This document shows positions 1-5,607 of a stretch of 6,532 bases of DNA, piece after piece. How positions within the stretch are numbered: position 1 is the first letter of the stretch; each line of letters opens with the position of its first letter. The notes below the pieces were generated by a model. That model was not told the origin of the DNA and made no database searches. It saw only the letters and a list, made by a program, of their open reading frames with translations. Origin of the DNA: Oscillospiraceae bacterium (lineage in GTDB: Bacteria > Bacillota > Clostridia > Oscillospirales > Ruminococcaceae). The DNA lies in assembly GCA_017394565.1 (NCBI GenBank), contig JAFPXW010000227.1, forward strand, positions 1-6,532. The letters run 5' to 3'. The position numbers and the translations under genes were made by a program.

Positions 1-534
1 GAAATAGATCTTGTGAACGGCATCGCCGGTGAAAATGACAGTGTGATCGTTCCACGCATCGAAGCCGCCCTCGCCGGATGCCTTGCTGCCCTCGAAATCG
101 CCGCCGATGTACATTTCACCATAGGTCAGCGTGCTGATTGCGGACGACCACTGGAAGTAGCTCCCATCCACAATGACCTTGCCGTCTGTGTAATTCATTT
201 GCAGACTGCCCGTTCCGGCACCGTCGAGGTATTTGGCGTTGATGTAGTCGCCCTTGATGTGGAGCGTACCTTTGCCGATATAGACCGCTCCGGCTTTCTG
301 GTTGAAGTCGCCCTCCACGGTGAGTGTGTGACCGTTCAGATCAAGGCTGACATCCGCATCCATCACAAGGTCGCCGGATACGGTCATATCCTGTTCGAGT
401 TTCAGATTTTCGGAAATGGTCTGTGCGGCAGCAAATGCGGTGATCTGCGTGGAAATGGCTGCTGCCGGTACATTCAGCCCTGTCATGCAGGCTGCCATCA
501 GGCAAGCGATGAGTCTGGTTCTGGTTTGTTTCAT
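1..534 (-). CDS. Secreted Gly-Asp repeat protein, N-terminal part (runs off left edge)
   Basis: 178 codons are open from ATG at 534 to the window edge without a stop, so the C-terminus is missing. The N-terminus is a typical Sec signal peptide: basic MKQTRTR, then a hydrophobic stretch (LIACLMAACMTGL), with plausible cleavage after an Ala-rich segment near residues 25-36. The exported part begins with repeated short strands: SGDLVM, LDLNGHTLTVEGDFNQ, GTLHIKGDYIN, GKVIVDGSY, GEMYIGGDFEG. The regular GD spacing and alternating hydrophobic pattern suggest a beta-solenoid or stacked-strand surface protein, but this is inference from pattern only. The start is fixed by an AGGAGG at 543-548, 8 nt upstream. 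The reading frame stays open upstream through a TTG at 609, but the ATG has the better ribosome binding site. Function is unknown; a cell-surface or extracellular role is likely. Confidence 0.8.
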   Translation of the reverse strand, partial: MKQTRTRLIACLMAACMTGLNVPAAAISTQITAFAAAQTISENLKLEQDMTVSGDLVMDADVSLDLNGHTLTVEGDFNQKAGAVYIGKGTLHIKGDYINAKYLDGAGTGSLQMNYTDGKVIVDGSYFQWSSAISTLTYGEMYIGGDFEGSKASGEGGFDAWNDHTVIFTGDAVHKIYF

Positions 535-542
535 ATGGATGA

Positions 543-548
543 CCTCCT
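543..548 (-). promoter_or_regulatory. Shine-Dalgarno of the secreted repeat protein
   Basis: A perfect AGGAGG on the minus strand lies 8 nt before ATG 534. It decides the start over an in-frame upstream TTG at 609. The site is also the terminal part of the dispersed repeat at 543-613. Confidence 0.8.
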
Positions 549-613
549 TTAACTCTATTGTCGGAATACCGCTCAGGCTCAGACAGCATCCTGCCTCGCC
601 TTCGGGCAACTCC
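543..613 (-). repeat. Dispersed short repeat, copy A (in 5' leader of secreted protein gene)
   Basis: On the minus strand this stretch begins GGAG-TTGCCCGAAGGCGAGGC and ends TTAAAGGAGG. It closely matches 5608-5680, with long shared runs such as GAGGCAGGATGCTG and GGTATTCCGACA and a few single-base differences and 1-nt indels. The repeat supplies the Shine-Dalgarno of the downstream gene. Its first codons would read L/M-PEGEAGCC. GGCAG-GATG-CTGTC can form a small hairpin. Whether the unit acts as a leader peptide, an RNA structure or a mobile repeat is not settled. Confidence 0.65.
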
Positions 614-650
614 TATTACTCACACATTTCTTACATTCGGTATAGCATTC

Positions 651-681
651 TTTGGCAAATACTAACTGTAATTTTGCCAAA
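651..681. promoter_or_regulatory. Candidate operator: TTTGGCAAA inverted repeat
   Basis: TTTGGCAAA (651-659) and TTTGCCAAA (673-681) are perfect 9-bp inverted copies separated by 13 nt. They lie just downstream of the -10 box (697-702) of the minus-strand promoter, covering the first part of its transcript. A repressor site or an mRNA hairpin would both fit. The neighbouring gene at 834, which encodes HTH-like repeats, is a possible partner; that is inference. Confidence 0.4.
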
Positions 682-696
682 CTTTTCTATACTTGC

Positions 697-725
697 ATTA
701 TACCATTTGTTTACAGAAATGTCAA
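697..725 (-). promoter_or_regulatory. Sigma-A promoter of the secreted repeat protein
   Basis: On the minus strand TTGACA (725-720) and TATAAT (702-697) are separated by exactly 17 nt. Both hexamers are perfect consensus. Transcription would start near 690, giving a leader of roughly 155 nt that contains the inverted repeat at 651-681 and repeat copy A. Confidence 0.85.
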
Positions 726-730
726 CAGTT

Positions 731-764
731 TGGCACGCACAGGCAATCTTGTTTTTTCGTGCCA
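731..764. promoter_or_regulatory. Candidate operator: TGGCACG inverted repeat
   Basis: TGGCACG (731-737) and CGTGCCA (758-764) are perfect inverted 7-mers with a 20-nt gap. They sit between the two divergent promoters, directly upstream of the -35 box at 768. The half-site core resembles that of the 651-681 repeat (TTTGGCA), so the same regulator could bind both. No experimental support is visible in the sequence. Confidence 0.3.
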
Positions 765-767
765 TGC

Positions 768-796
768 TTGCTTTTTGATAGTAAATATGGTATGAT
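768..796 (+). promoter_or_regulatory. Promoter of the 444-aa HTH protein
   Basis: TTGCTT (768-773), a 17-nt spacer and TATGAT (791-796) form a sigma-A-type promoter with an extended -10 (TGG just before TATGAT). It lies 38 nt upstream of the start codon. Confidence 0.65.
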
Positions 797-833
797 GATA
801 ATAACACCAATCCCCATCAAGTGAGGTAACGCC

Positions 834-2168
834 ATGCTGCATGAAAAAATCGACCTGCTGATGAATGCGCTGAATGTCGGAAGTTCCGATCTTGCGCGTT
901 TGACGCAACATTCACCATCGTCTTTCAGCCGTCTGCGAAGCGGTTCGCGCGAACCGAAACCGGACAGCCCGACGATCCGGCGGTTTGCTGAGGGTGTGAC
1001 GATGTATGCCAAGCAGACCCACCAGACGGACAAGCTTTGCCTGCTCGTGCATACCAAATCCGAAAAAACACTCATCCTGTCCGTCATCAAATGGCTCTAT
1101 TCTGACCAGATGCCGCTGTATTACACCCAGCCGACCGACCCTGCCGGACAATTCAGCGAACGGCTCGACCAGCTCATGCGGCTCGCAGGGATGAACAATC
1201 ACACGCTTTCGGAAGCGTCAGAGATGGAGTATTCCTACATTTCGCGTCTGCACCGCGGCGAGCGTTTCCCAAAATCCGGCTCGGAATCCGTCCGCCGCAT
1301 CTGCGATGCCCTGTTCACGCGGATCATTGCCGACGGAAAACGCGCAGAACTGAGCAAACTAACCGGACTTGACGAAGAACCGATGACGGCATCCATCCTG
1401 CGCGACTGGCTGTGCGGACTGACCGACAAGATCGACCTCGTGACCATCCGCCGCCTGATCGGAAGCATCAGCAATGTCACCGAAAACGCCATGCCTGCGG
1501 CACTTCCCGACTTGCCGGAAGTCTGCATTCAGGACAGCTACCACGGCAATGCCGGACTTCAGGAAGCGGTGGTCAGATTCCTGACGGAAATTCCGGAAAA
1601 CGGCGAAATGCTGCTGTATTCCGACCATCCGATGAGCTGGATGACGGGTGAATTCCAGCCGCAGTGGGCGGCACTGATGCTTCGATGTCTGCGGCGCGGC
1701 GTGCGCATCCGGATCATCCACAACATCGACCGTGACATCACCGAAATGCTCGATGCCATCACAAGCTGGATGCCGCTGTACCTGACCGGTGCGATCATGC
1801 CGTTCTACAGCCTGAAACCGCGCGGCGAACAGTTCTGCCACACGCTGTTCCTCTGTCCGGAAACTGCCGCAATTTCGGGATTTTCGCCGTGCGAGAGCGA
1901 GTGCAGTTTTTCGTATGTGACGGACAAAACGAGATTGCAGCAGATGGAAAGCGAATTTGCCGTCCTGCTGGGCGGCTGCAAGCCGCTGCTCACCGTGAGC
2001 CGCAAGCCGCAGAATGTCGAGGGAACGCCGATCTCGCGGAATTTCGACAATGCGGAAGTCATCGCCGACCACCGTTCCGTCGTCGTCAATAAGCTCACCG
2101 CGCCCCTGCTGTCGTTCCGGTTCTATCATCCGCAGATCGTGGAATCGTTCCGGACGCTGTTGGGATGA
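834..2168 (+). CDS. 444-aa protein with duplicated helix-turn-helix-like N-terminus
   Basis: The start ATG 834 is preceded by GTGAGGT at 821-827, a suitable ribosome binding site. Residues about 6-55 and 110-160 look like two diverged copies of one Xre/Cro-type helix-turn-helix module: each has an LM-containing helix 1, a Ser-rich turn, then SRLRSGSREPK (32-42) or SRLHRGERFPK (137-147) and a following Ser...RR helix. This internal duplication can be read directly. The remaining 280 residues have no motif I can name with certainty. The segment near 255-350 (EMLLYSDHP, LRRGVRIRIIHNIDRD, FLCPETAAISGF) has an alternating strand-helix pattern loosely like the PLD-fold sensor domains of some regulators, a weak inference. 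No signal peptide or membrane segment is seen, so it is probably a cytoplasmic DNA-binding regulator. It is transcribed divergently from the secreted protein gene, which is a candidate target. Confidence 0.8.
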   Translation: MLHEKIDLLMNALNVGSSDLARLTQHSPSSFSRLRSGSREPKPDSPTIRRFAEGVTMYAKQTHQTDKLCLLVHTKSEKTLILSVIKWLYSDQMPLYYTQPTDPAGQFSERLDQLMRLAGMNNHTLSEASEMEYSYISRLHRGERFPKSGSESVRRICDALFTRIIADGKRAELSKLTGLDEEPMTASILRDWLCGLTDKIDLVTIRRLIGSISNVTENAMPAALPDLPEVCIQDSYHGNAGLQEAVVRFLTEIPENGEMLLYSDHPMSWMTGEFQPQWAALMLRCLRRGVRIRIIHNIDRDITEMLDAITSWMPLYLTGAIMPFYSLKPRGEQFCHTLFLCPETAAISGFSPCESECSFSYVTDKTRLQQMESEFAVLLGGCKPLLTVSRKPQNVEGTPISRNFDNAEVIADHRSVVVNKLTAPLLSFRFYHPQIVESFRTLLG

Positions 2169-2188
2169 AAAAGTTTTGACATAAGAAT

Positions 2189-2224
2189 AACCCCTGTGGA
2201 TCGCGAAAGATCCACAGGGGTTTG
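2189..2224. terminator. Bidirectional intrinsic terminator between convergent genes
   Basis: AACCCCTGTGGATC (2189-2202) pairs perfectly over 14 bp with 2209-2222 around a GCGAAA loop. On the plus strand it is followed by TTTGTTTGG; on the minus strand by TTATTCTTAT. It therefore can end both the 834-2168 transcript and the iorAB transcript. It occupies most of the 82-nt gap between these genes. Confidence 0.85.
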
Positions 2225-2250
2225 TTTGGTTACGGGTCGTGGGAATTCCC

Positions 2251-2823
2251 TCATCCCTCGTACCGGAGCGCCTGGCTGTTCAGCTCCGCGAACTGCGGCT
2301 TCACGGTCGCACGCATGGTCTTGTCAATGTCCTCCAGCGAGAACGGGATGACGTTCTGGCGGATGGCAAGCCCCAGCATCACCATGTTCAGCACCTTCGG
2401 GGAACCGAGCGCTTTGCACGCGGCATCGCCGTCGGTCATGACCAGATGCTCCACATGGCGCCGGAGATATCCGATCATCTCCTGCCCGGTGTAATCGCTG
2501 CCGGACAGCGCCGCCGTGACGGGCATGATCGGGTGCGTGTTCACGACCACGCTGCCGCCGTCTTTGAGATACGGCAGCATCCGGACAGCCTCCGCCGGCT
2601 CGAAGCCGATGAGGATGTCTGCTGTTTTTTCCGGGAACATCGGGCAATGCAGGTCATCGCCCAGCCGCAGGAAGCTGAACACACTGCCGCCTTTCTGCGC
2701 CATGCCGATGGTTTCCGCGCTCATGACCGGAATGTGGTTTGCCATTGCGGTCGCGGCGATCAGCTTCGAGGTCAGGACGATGCCCTGTCCTCCCACACCG
2801 CATATCAGGATATTCGTCTGCAT
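2251..2823 (-). CDS. iorB: Indolepyruvate:ferredoxin oxidoreductase, beta subunit
   Basis: The 190-aa product matches the gamma-type domain of 2-oxoacid:ferredoxin oxidoreductases in length and motifs. It starts MQTNILICGVGGQG, with the glycine-rich GVGGQG at residues 9-14, followed by the family's SAETIGMAQKGGSV segment at about 35-48 and the EPAEA segment near 75-79. With IorA it catalyses aryl-pyruvate + CoA + oxidised ferredoxin to aryl-acetyl-CoA + CO2 + reduced ferredoxin in the cytoplasm. The start is set by GGGAGGT within the end of iorA and a TGATG junction: the A at 2823 is shared by the iorA stop and iorB start, implying translational coupling. The gene ends 27 nt before the bidirectional terminator. 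The family assignment is firm; the preferred substrate (indole-, phenyl- or hydroxyphenylpyruvate) cannot be read from sequence. Confidence 0.93.
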   Translation of the reverse strand: MQTNILICGVGGQGIVLTSKLIAATAMANHIPVMSAETIGMAQKGGSVFSFLRLGDDLHCPMFPEKTADILIGFEPAEAVRMLPYLKDGGSVVVNTHPIMPVTAALSGSDYTGQEMIGYLRRHVEHLVMTDGDAACKALGSPKVLNMVMLGLAIRQNVIPFSLEDIDKTMRATVKPQFAELNSQALRYEG

Positions 2824-4637
2824 CAGTCCTTACCTCCCTCAGAAATGGCTTCAAACGGGCAAACCTGTGCGCAAAGTCCGCACCCTGCGCAAAGTGCCTG
2901 CTCGATGGCGACCTTGCCGTCCTTCAGCACGATGCCCGGACAGCCCAGCTGCGTGATGCAGCGCTTGCACTGGCGGCACTTGTCCGCGTCGATCACCGGC
3001 GGCTTTTCGGGCTTGATGAGGACAGCACACGGCGACTTGAAAATGATCGCCTTCACGCCGTCCTCTGCCGCAACGCGCTGCACGGTGTCGATGGCGGCCT
3101 TCAGGTCGAGGGGGTTCACGGTTTCCACAGTCTTAACACCGACGCCCTTGAGAACGGCTTCGATGCTGACCTTGTCCACGACCTGTCCCATCATCGTCCT
3201 GCCCGTTCCGGGGTGCGGCTGATGGCCGGTCATGGCGGTGGTGGAGTTGTCGAGAACGACGAGCGTCATGTTCGCCTGATTGTACACCGCGTTGACGGCG
3301 CCTGTGATCGCCGATGCGAAAAATGTCGAATCACCGACAAATGCAAAGCACGTCGTATCCGGCTCGATGCGTCCGATGCCCTGCGTGATGTTCACGCCGG
3401 CGCCCATGCACAGGCAGGTGTCCACCATGTCCAGCGGCATCGCATTGCCGAGGGTGTAGCAGCCGATGTCGCCGCAGAATACGGCTTTCTTGCCCTTCAT
3501 CGCCTGCTTGACGGCATAGAAGGACGCTCTGTGCGGACATCCTGCGCAAAGCACCGGCGGACGTACCGGAAGTGCCGGAGGCGCTTCGGTCTCCTGCGGC
3601 TTTGCGGTGTCCCAGCCCATGAAGTTCGCGATGTCGGCGGCAACGGATGCGCAGGTATTCTCACCGGCATTCTTCACGTCGTGCGTGAGCTTGCCGCGGA
3701 TGTTGACATTCAGGTGGTGCTTGCCGCAGAGATATGTCAGCTCGCGCTCGATGACGGGATCGAGTTCCTCGATGCAGAGGACTTCGTCCAGACCTTGCAG
3801 AAATTCCACCGCCATATCCTCCGGGAACGGGAACGGCGTGGCGATCTTCAGAAGTTTCGGCGCGTCCTTGCCTTTCAGCGCCTCCGCGGTGTAGGTGCTG
3901 CTGATGCCGTGGGTAGCGATGCCCTTTCTGCATCCGGCAGCTACTGCCGGCGTGAGGGTATTGCGTGTGTACTGCGAGAAAACGTGCTGTAATTCGACAT
4001 TTCTCGCTTCGATGTTGATATGCGCCTGGTAGGACAGCCGCGGGAAGATCACCCACTTCGAGGCATCCTTGACAAATCCCTCCGGCTTGTTTTTGAGACA
4101 TTCCGCCTCGTCCCTGACGGTAATGGACGCATAGCCATGACAGACGCGCGTTGTCGGGCGGAACAGCACCGGCGTGTGATACTGCTCAGAATACGCGAAG
4201 GCATCCTGGATCATGTCGTAAGCCTCCTGCACGGACGACGGATCGAAGCACGGAAGCTTGGAATATGCTGCGAAGCTGCGCGTATCCTGCTCCGTCTGCG
4301 AGGAGATCGGGCCGGGATCGTCCGCCACCAGAATGACCATGCCGCCCTTGACGCCGATGTAGGCAAGGCTCATCAGCGGATCGGACGCGACATTCAGTCC
4401 CACCTGCTTCATCGTCACCATGCTGCGTGCGCCGCAGTATGCCGCACCTGCGCCCAGTTCGAGCGCGGCCTTCTCATTGACCGACCACTCGACATAGAGC
4501 GAACCGTCGTTGGCTTTCGCCGCAGTTTCCAGCACCTCGGTCGAGGGCGTGCCGGGGTAGCCGCAGACCAGATTCAGCCCGGCTGCCATCGCACCACGCG
4601 CGATGGCGGCGTTTCCCATCAGAAATTCCTGATGCAT
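2823..4637 (-). CDS. iorA: Indolepyruvate:ferredoxin oxidoreductase, alpha subunit
   Basis: This 604-aa protein has the full family architecture. The N-terminal pyrimidine-binding domain carries CGYPGTPSTE (about 25-34) and the conserved Glu in WSVNEKAALE (near 55). A linker domain follows. The thiamine-diphosphate domain has LCAGCPHR (about 363-370), CGDIGCYTLG (388-397), FVGDSTFF (about 433-440) and VVLDNSTTAMTG (460-471). The C-terminus is a ferredoxin-like domain with two [4Fe-4S] motifs: C554-x2-C557-x2-C560-x5-CP and C583-x2-C586-x2-C589-x3-CP. All key cysteines are present, so the enzyme appears intact. It is oxygen-sensitive in known relatives. ATG 4637 is preferred: GGAAAGAGAG lies 7 nt upstream, whereas a TTG directly before it (4640) would be too close. 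It is first in a two-gene operon with iorB. The enzyme serves aromatic amino acid fermentation, or synthesis from aryl-acetates when run in reverse. Confidence 0.95.
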   Translation of the reverse strand: MHQEFLMGNAAIARGAMAAGLNLVCGYPGTPSTEVLETAAKANDGSLYVEWSVNEKAALELGAGAAYCGARSMVTMKQVGLNVASDPLMSLAYIGVKGGMVILVADDPGPISSQTEQDTRSFAAYSKLPCFDPSSVQEAYDMIQDAFAYSEQYHTPVLFRPTTRVCHGYASITVRDEAECLKNKPEGFVKDASKWVIFPRLSYQAHINIEARNVELQHVFSQYTRNTLTPAVAAGCRKGIATHGISSTYTAEALKGKDAPKLLKIATPFPFPEDMAVEFLQGLDEVLCIEELDPVIERELTYLCGKHHLNVNIRGKLTHDVKNAGENTCASVAADIANFMGWDTAKPQETEAPPALPVRPPVLCAGCPHRASFYAVKQAMKGKKAVFCGDIGCYTLGNAMPLDMVDTCLCMGAGVNITQGIGRIEPDTTCFAFVGDSTFFASAITGAVNAVYNQANMTLVVLDNSTTAMTGHQPHPGTGRTMMGQVVDKVSIEAVLKGVGVKTVETVNPLDLKAAIDTVQRVAAEDGVKAIIFKSPCAVLIKPEKPPVIDADKCRQCKRCITQLGCPGIVLKDGKVAIEQALCAGCGLCAQVCPFEAISEGGKD

Positions 4638-4676
4638 CAAATCACTCTCTTTCCTAAATATATCATCCTTTTCACA

Positions 4677-4716
4677 TCAGCGCTGAACCTTTGCCCCATT
4701 GCATTTCTCAGCGCTA
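4677..4716. promoter_or_regulatory. Two palindromic AGCGCT sites in the ior leader
   Basis: TCAGCGCTGA (4677-4686) is a perfect 10-bp palindrome. TCAGCGCTA (4708-4716) repeats its core over the predicted ior transcription start. The AGCGCT centres are 31 bp apart, close to three helical turns, as expected for cooperative repressor binding. The same bases could also form an mRNA stem with a loop of about 20 nt. No U-tract follows, so a terminator is unlikely. Confidence 0.4.
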
Positions 4717-4721
4717 TTACT

Positions 4722-4751
4722 ATTATAACACAAGTCCACGGCTCGTTGCAA
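4722..4751 (-). promoter_or_regulatory. Promoter of the iorAB operon
   Basis: On the minus strand TTGCAA (4751-4746), an 18-nt spacer and TATAAT (4727-4722) with an upstream TGT (extended -10) form a good sigma-A promoter. The -35 box is the outer tip of the long inverted repeat at 4747-5010. The leader is about 78 nt. Confidence 0.7.
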
Positions 4752-4827
4752 GTGTTTCCGGAAATTTATCACGGAAATCAATTTTGGGGGTTCTGTTAGA
4801 AAAACAGGCGCGTTTCTTTCCCCCCAC
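4747..4827 (+). repeat. Left arm of an 81-bp imperfect inverted repeat
   Basis: This arm pairs without gaps with the reverse complement of 4930-5010; I count about 66 of 81 identities by hand. Shared blocks include TGCAAGTGTTT, TCACGGAAATCA, TTCTGTTA and TTTCTTTCCCCCCAC. Its outer tip supplies the -35 box of the ior promoter. Confidence 0.8.
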
Positions 4828-4914
4828 CCCCAACCCCCTCCCCAAGGAGGGGGCTTTTTATGCAGGGGGCTTCGCCCCCCTGCACCCGCTTGCTTTCTAA
4901 AGTTGTTGGCATTG
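4802..4914 (+). repeat. Two-hairpin repeat, copy X (relative of the MITE at 5477-5607)
   Basis: From AACAGGC near 4803 to TTGTTGGCATTG at 4914 this aligns with the reverse complement of the MITE-like element at 5477-5607. It contains stem 1, CCCCCTCC/GGAGGGGG (4834-4841 with 4846-4853), and stem 2, TGCAGGGGGC with GCCCCCCTGCA (4861-4884). Stem 2 differs from the other copy by two paired, compensating changes. The right-hand end TAAAGTTGTTGGCATTG is kept; the left terminal repeat is not recognisable. Stem 1 is followed by CTTTTTA, so it could act as a plus-strand terminator. No coding region lies in it. Confidence 0.7.
4834..4859 (+). terminator. Terminator-like hairpin with T-run inside repeat X
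   Basis: An 8-bp GC-only-plus-one-AT stem with a CCAA loop is followed by CTTTTT. It would stop plus-strand transcripts, but no gene reads into it from within the window, so it may be incidental to the repeat. Confidence 0.35.
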
Positions 4915-4929
4915 CGCAGAGCGCAGGCG

Positions 4930-5010
4930 GTGGGGGGAAAGAAATGTGCTTGTTCTCTTAACAGAAACCCAAAAACTGATTTCCGTGACGATATTCCAAA
5001 AACACTTGCA
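4930..5010 (-). repeat. Right arm of the 81-bp imperfect inverted repeat
   Basis: Reverse complement partner of 4747-4827. Its outer tip overlaps the -35 box (TTGCAT, 5006-5011) of the promoter of the 94-aa gene. Its inner part, GGGGGGAAAGAA followed by a CTTGTTC segment, also resembles one end of the MITE at 5477-5607, so the locus seems to be a composite of related repeats. Confidence 0.8.
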
Positions 5011-5034
5011 TTTTTCCGGCAGGTGTGCTATAAT
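5006..5034 (+). promoter_or_regulatory. Promoter of the 94-aa gene
   Basis: TTGCAT (5006-5011), a 17-nt spacer and TATAAT (5029-5034) with an extended -10 (TGC before TATAAT). Expected start of transcription is near 5041, giving a short leader of about 28 nt before ATG 5069. Confidence 0.8.
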
Positions 5035-5068
5035 AGACGTATCACGTTTTTGGAAAGGGAAATCTATC

Positions 5069-5353
5069 ATGGAAATTGTACTGGATCGTAATCTCTACAG
5101 AACCATCAAGCAGATGGACAGAACGGCTATGCAGTCCTTCCTGCAGGACATCTACCAGTCCGGCATCAACGAGGCGACCGAGAACGGCGCAGCGCCGGCA
5201 GCCGCAGAAGCAGCACCGGCTGAAACCGCAGCACCGGCAGCGAACAGCTCTGTCGATCTCGAAGCCCTCCGCGGAGAGCTTTCTAAGGTCAAGGGCGTCG
5301 GCGAGGCTCGCCTGAATGAGATCATGAAGGTCATCGAGGGCTTCATGGCGTAA
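5069..5353 (+). CDS. 94-aa protein with helix-hairpin-helix-like C-terminus
   Basis: I chose ATG 5069 because the promoter -10 box ends at 5034 and AAGGGA (5055-5060) sits 8 nt upstream; an upstream in-frame ATG at 4946 would lie before the promoter. The protein has three parts. Residues 1-37 are a charged, probably helical segment (MEIVLDRNLYRTIKQMDRTA...). Residues 40-60 are a low-complexity Ala/Pro/Glu linker. Residues 62-92 contain LSKVKGVGEARLNEIMKVIE, which fits the hairpin pattern of helix-hairpin-helix motifs (Gly76 and Gly78 in GVG) that bind the DNA backbone non-specifically. I do not recognise a named family. No signal peptide, cysteine or catalytic motif is seen. It is a single-gene transcript with its own promoter and terminator, divergent from iorA, which suggests stable housekeeping-type expression. 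A DNA-binding role is inference. Confidence 0.8.
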   Translation: MEIVLDRNLYRTIKQMDRTAMQSFLQDIYQSGINEATENGAAPAAAEAAPAETAAPAANSSVDLEALRGELSKVKGVGEARLNEIMKVIEGFMA

Positions 5354-5376
5354 CACTTTTTTTGAAATGACACCAG

Positions 5377-5421
5377 AAAACCGCAGCAAGTCCGGCATTT
5401 CCGGATGTGCTGCGGTTTTTT
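5377..5421 (+). terminator. Intrinsic terminator after the 94-aa gene
   Basis: AAAACCGCAGCA (5377-5388) pairs with TGCTGCGGTTTT (5408-5419), with an inner TCCGG/CCGGA extension, and six Ts end the structure. It lies 24 nt after the stop codon. Confidence 0.9.
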
Positions 5422-5423
5422 AT

Positions 5424-5476
5424 GGGATTGGGAAGAAGCATCGTGCAACCTGTCTTACCCTCGGGCATCCTCCTTA
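5424..5476 (-). repeat. Dispersed short repeat, copy C (partial)
   Basis: On the minus strand TAAGGAGG abuts ATGCCCGAGGGTAAGACAGG, matching copy B closely at its start. The frame reads MPEGKTGCTMLLPNP, then continues through the terminator to a stop at 5343 (41 aa). Compared with copy B (MPEGEAGC...PNP), the PNP codons differ only at third positions. Removal of the neighbouring MITE and one copy of its target duplication would place this unit directly after copy B, 65 nt from start to start. Confidence 0.55.
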
Positions 5477-5607
5477 ACAATGCCAACAACTTTAGAAAAC
5501 AAGCGGGTGGAGGGTGCGCAGCACCCTCCATAGATAGCCCCCTCCTTGGGGAGGGGGTTGGGGGGAAAGAAGGATGCCTGTTCAATTTGCTAAGTTGTTA
5601 GCATTGT
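5477..5607. mobile_element. 131-bp MITE-like element with 8-bp target duplication
   Basis: The ends ACAATGCCAACAACTTTA (5477-5494) and TAAGTTGTTAGCATTGT (5591-5607) are inverted repeats with few mismatches. CCTCCTTA is present immediately on both sides (5469-5476 and 5608-5615), as expected for an 8-bp target duplication. Inside are two stems: TGGAGGGTGC/GCACCCTCCA (5508-5517 with 5521-5530) and CCCCCTCC/GGAGGGGG (5538-5545 with 5550-5557). There is no transposase, so it would depend on an element elsewhere in the genome. Copy X at 4802-4914 is an inverted, diverged relative. The target, TAAGGAGG on the other strand, is a Shine-Dalgarno-like sequence. Confidence 0.65.

Noticed and set aside
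13..552. 179-codon plus-strand open frame at the left edge
   Set aside because: The minus strand there encodes a signal peptide protein with a perfect Shine-Dalgarno and promoter; the plus-strand frame has neither.
1359..2129. 256-codon minus-strand open frame
   Set aside because: Antisense shadow of the 444-aa HTH protein; no motif and Arg/His-rich composition.
2239..3992. Long plus-strand open frames (2239-3222 and 2739-3992)
   Set aside because: They lie antisense to iorB and iorA, which have complete family motifs; their translations are low-complexity, Arg/His/Ala-rich and show no domain.
4020..4799. 259-codon plus-strand open frame
   Set aside because: Antisense to the iorA N-terminus and then runs through the ior promoter; no ribosome binding site or recognisable domain.
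5538..5575. Possible G-quadruplex in the G-rich strand of the MITE
   Set aside because: Only three G-runs of three or more are present and the first pairs in the hairpin stem, which explains the composition better.
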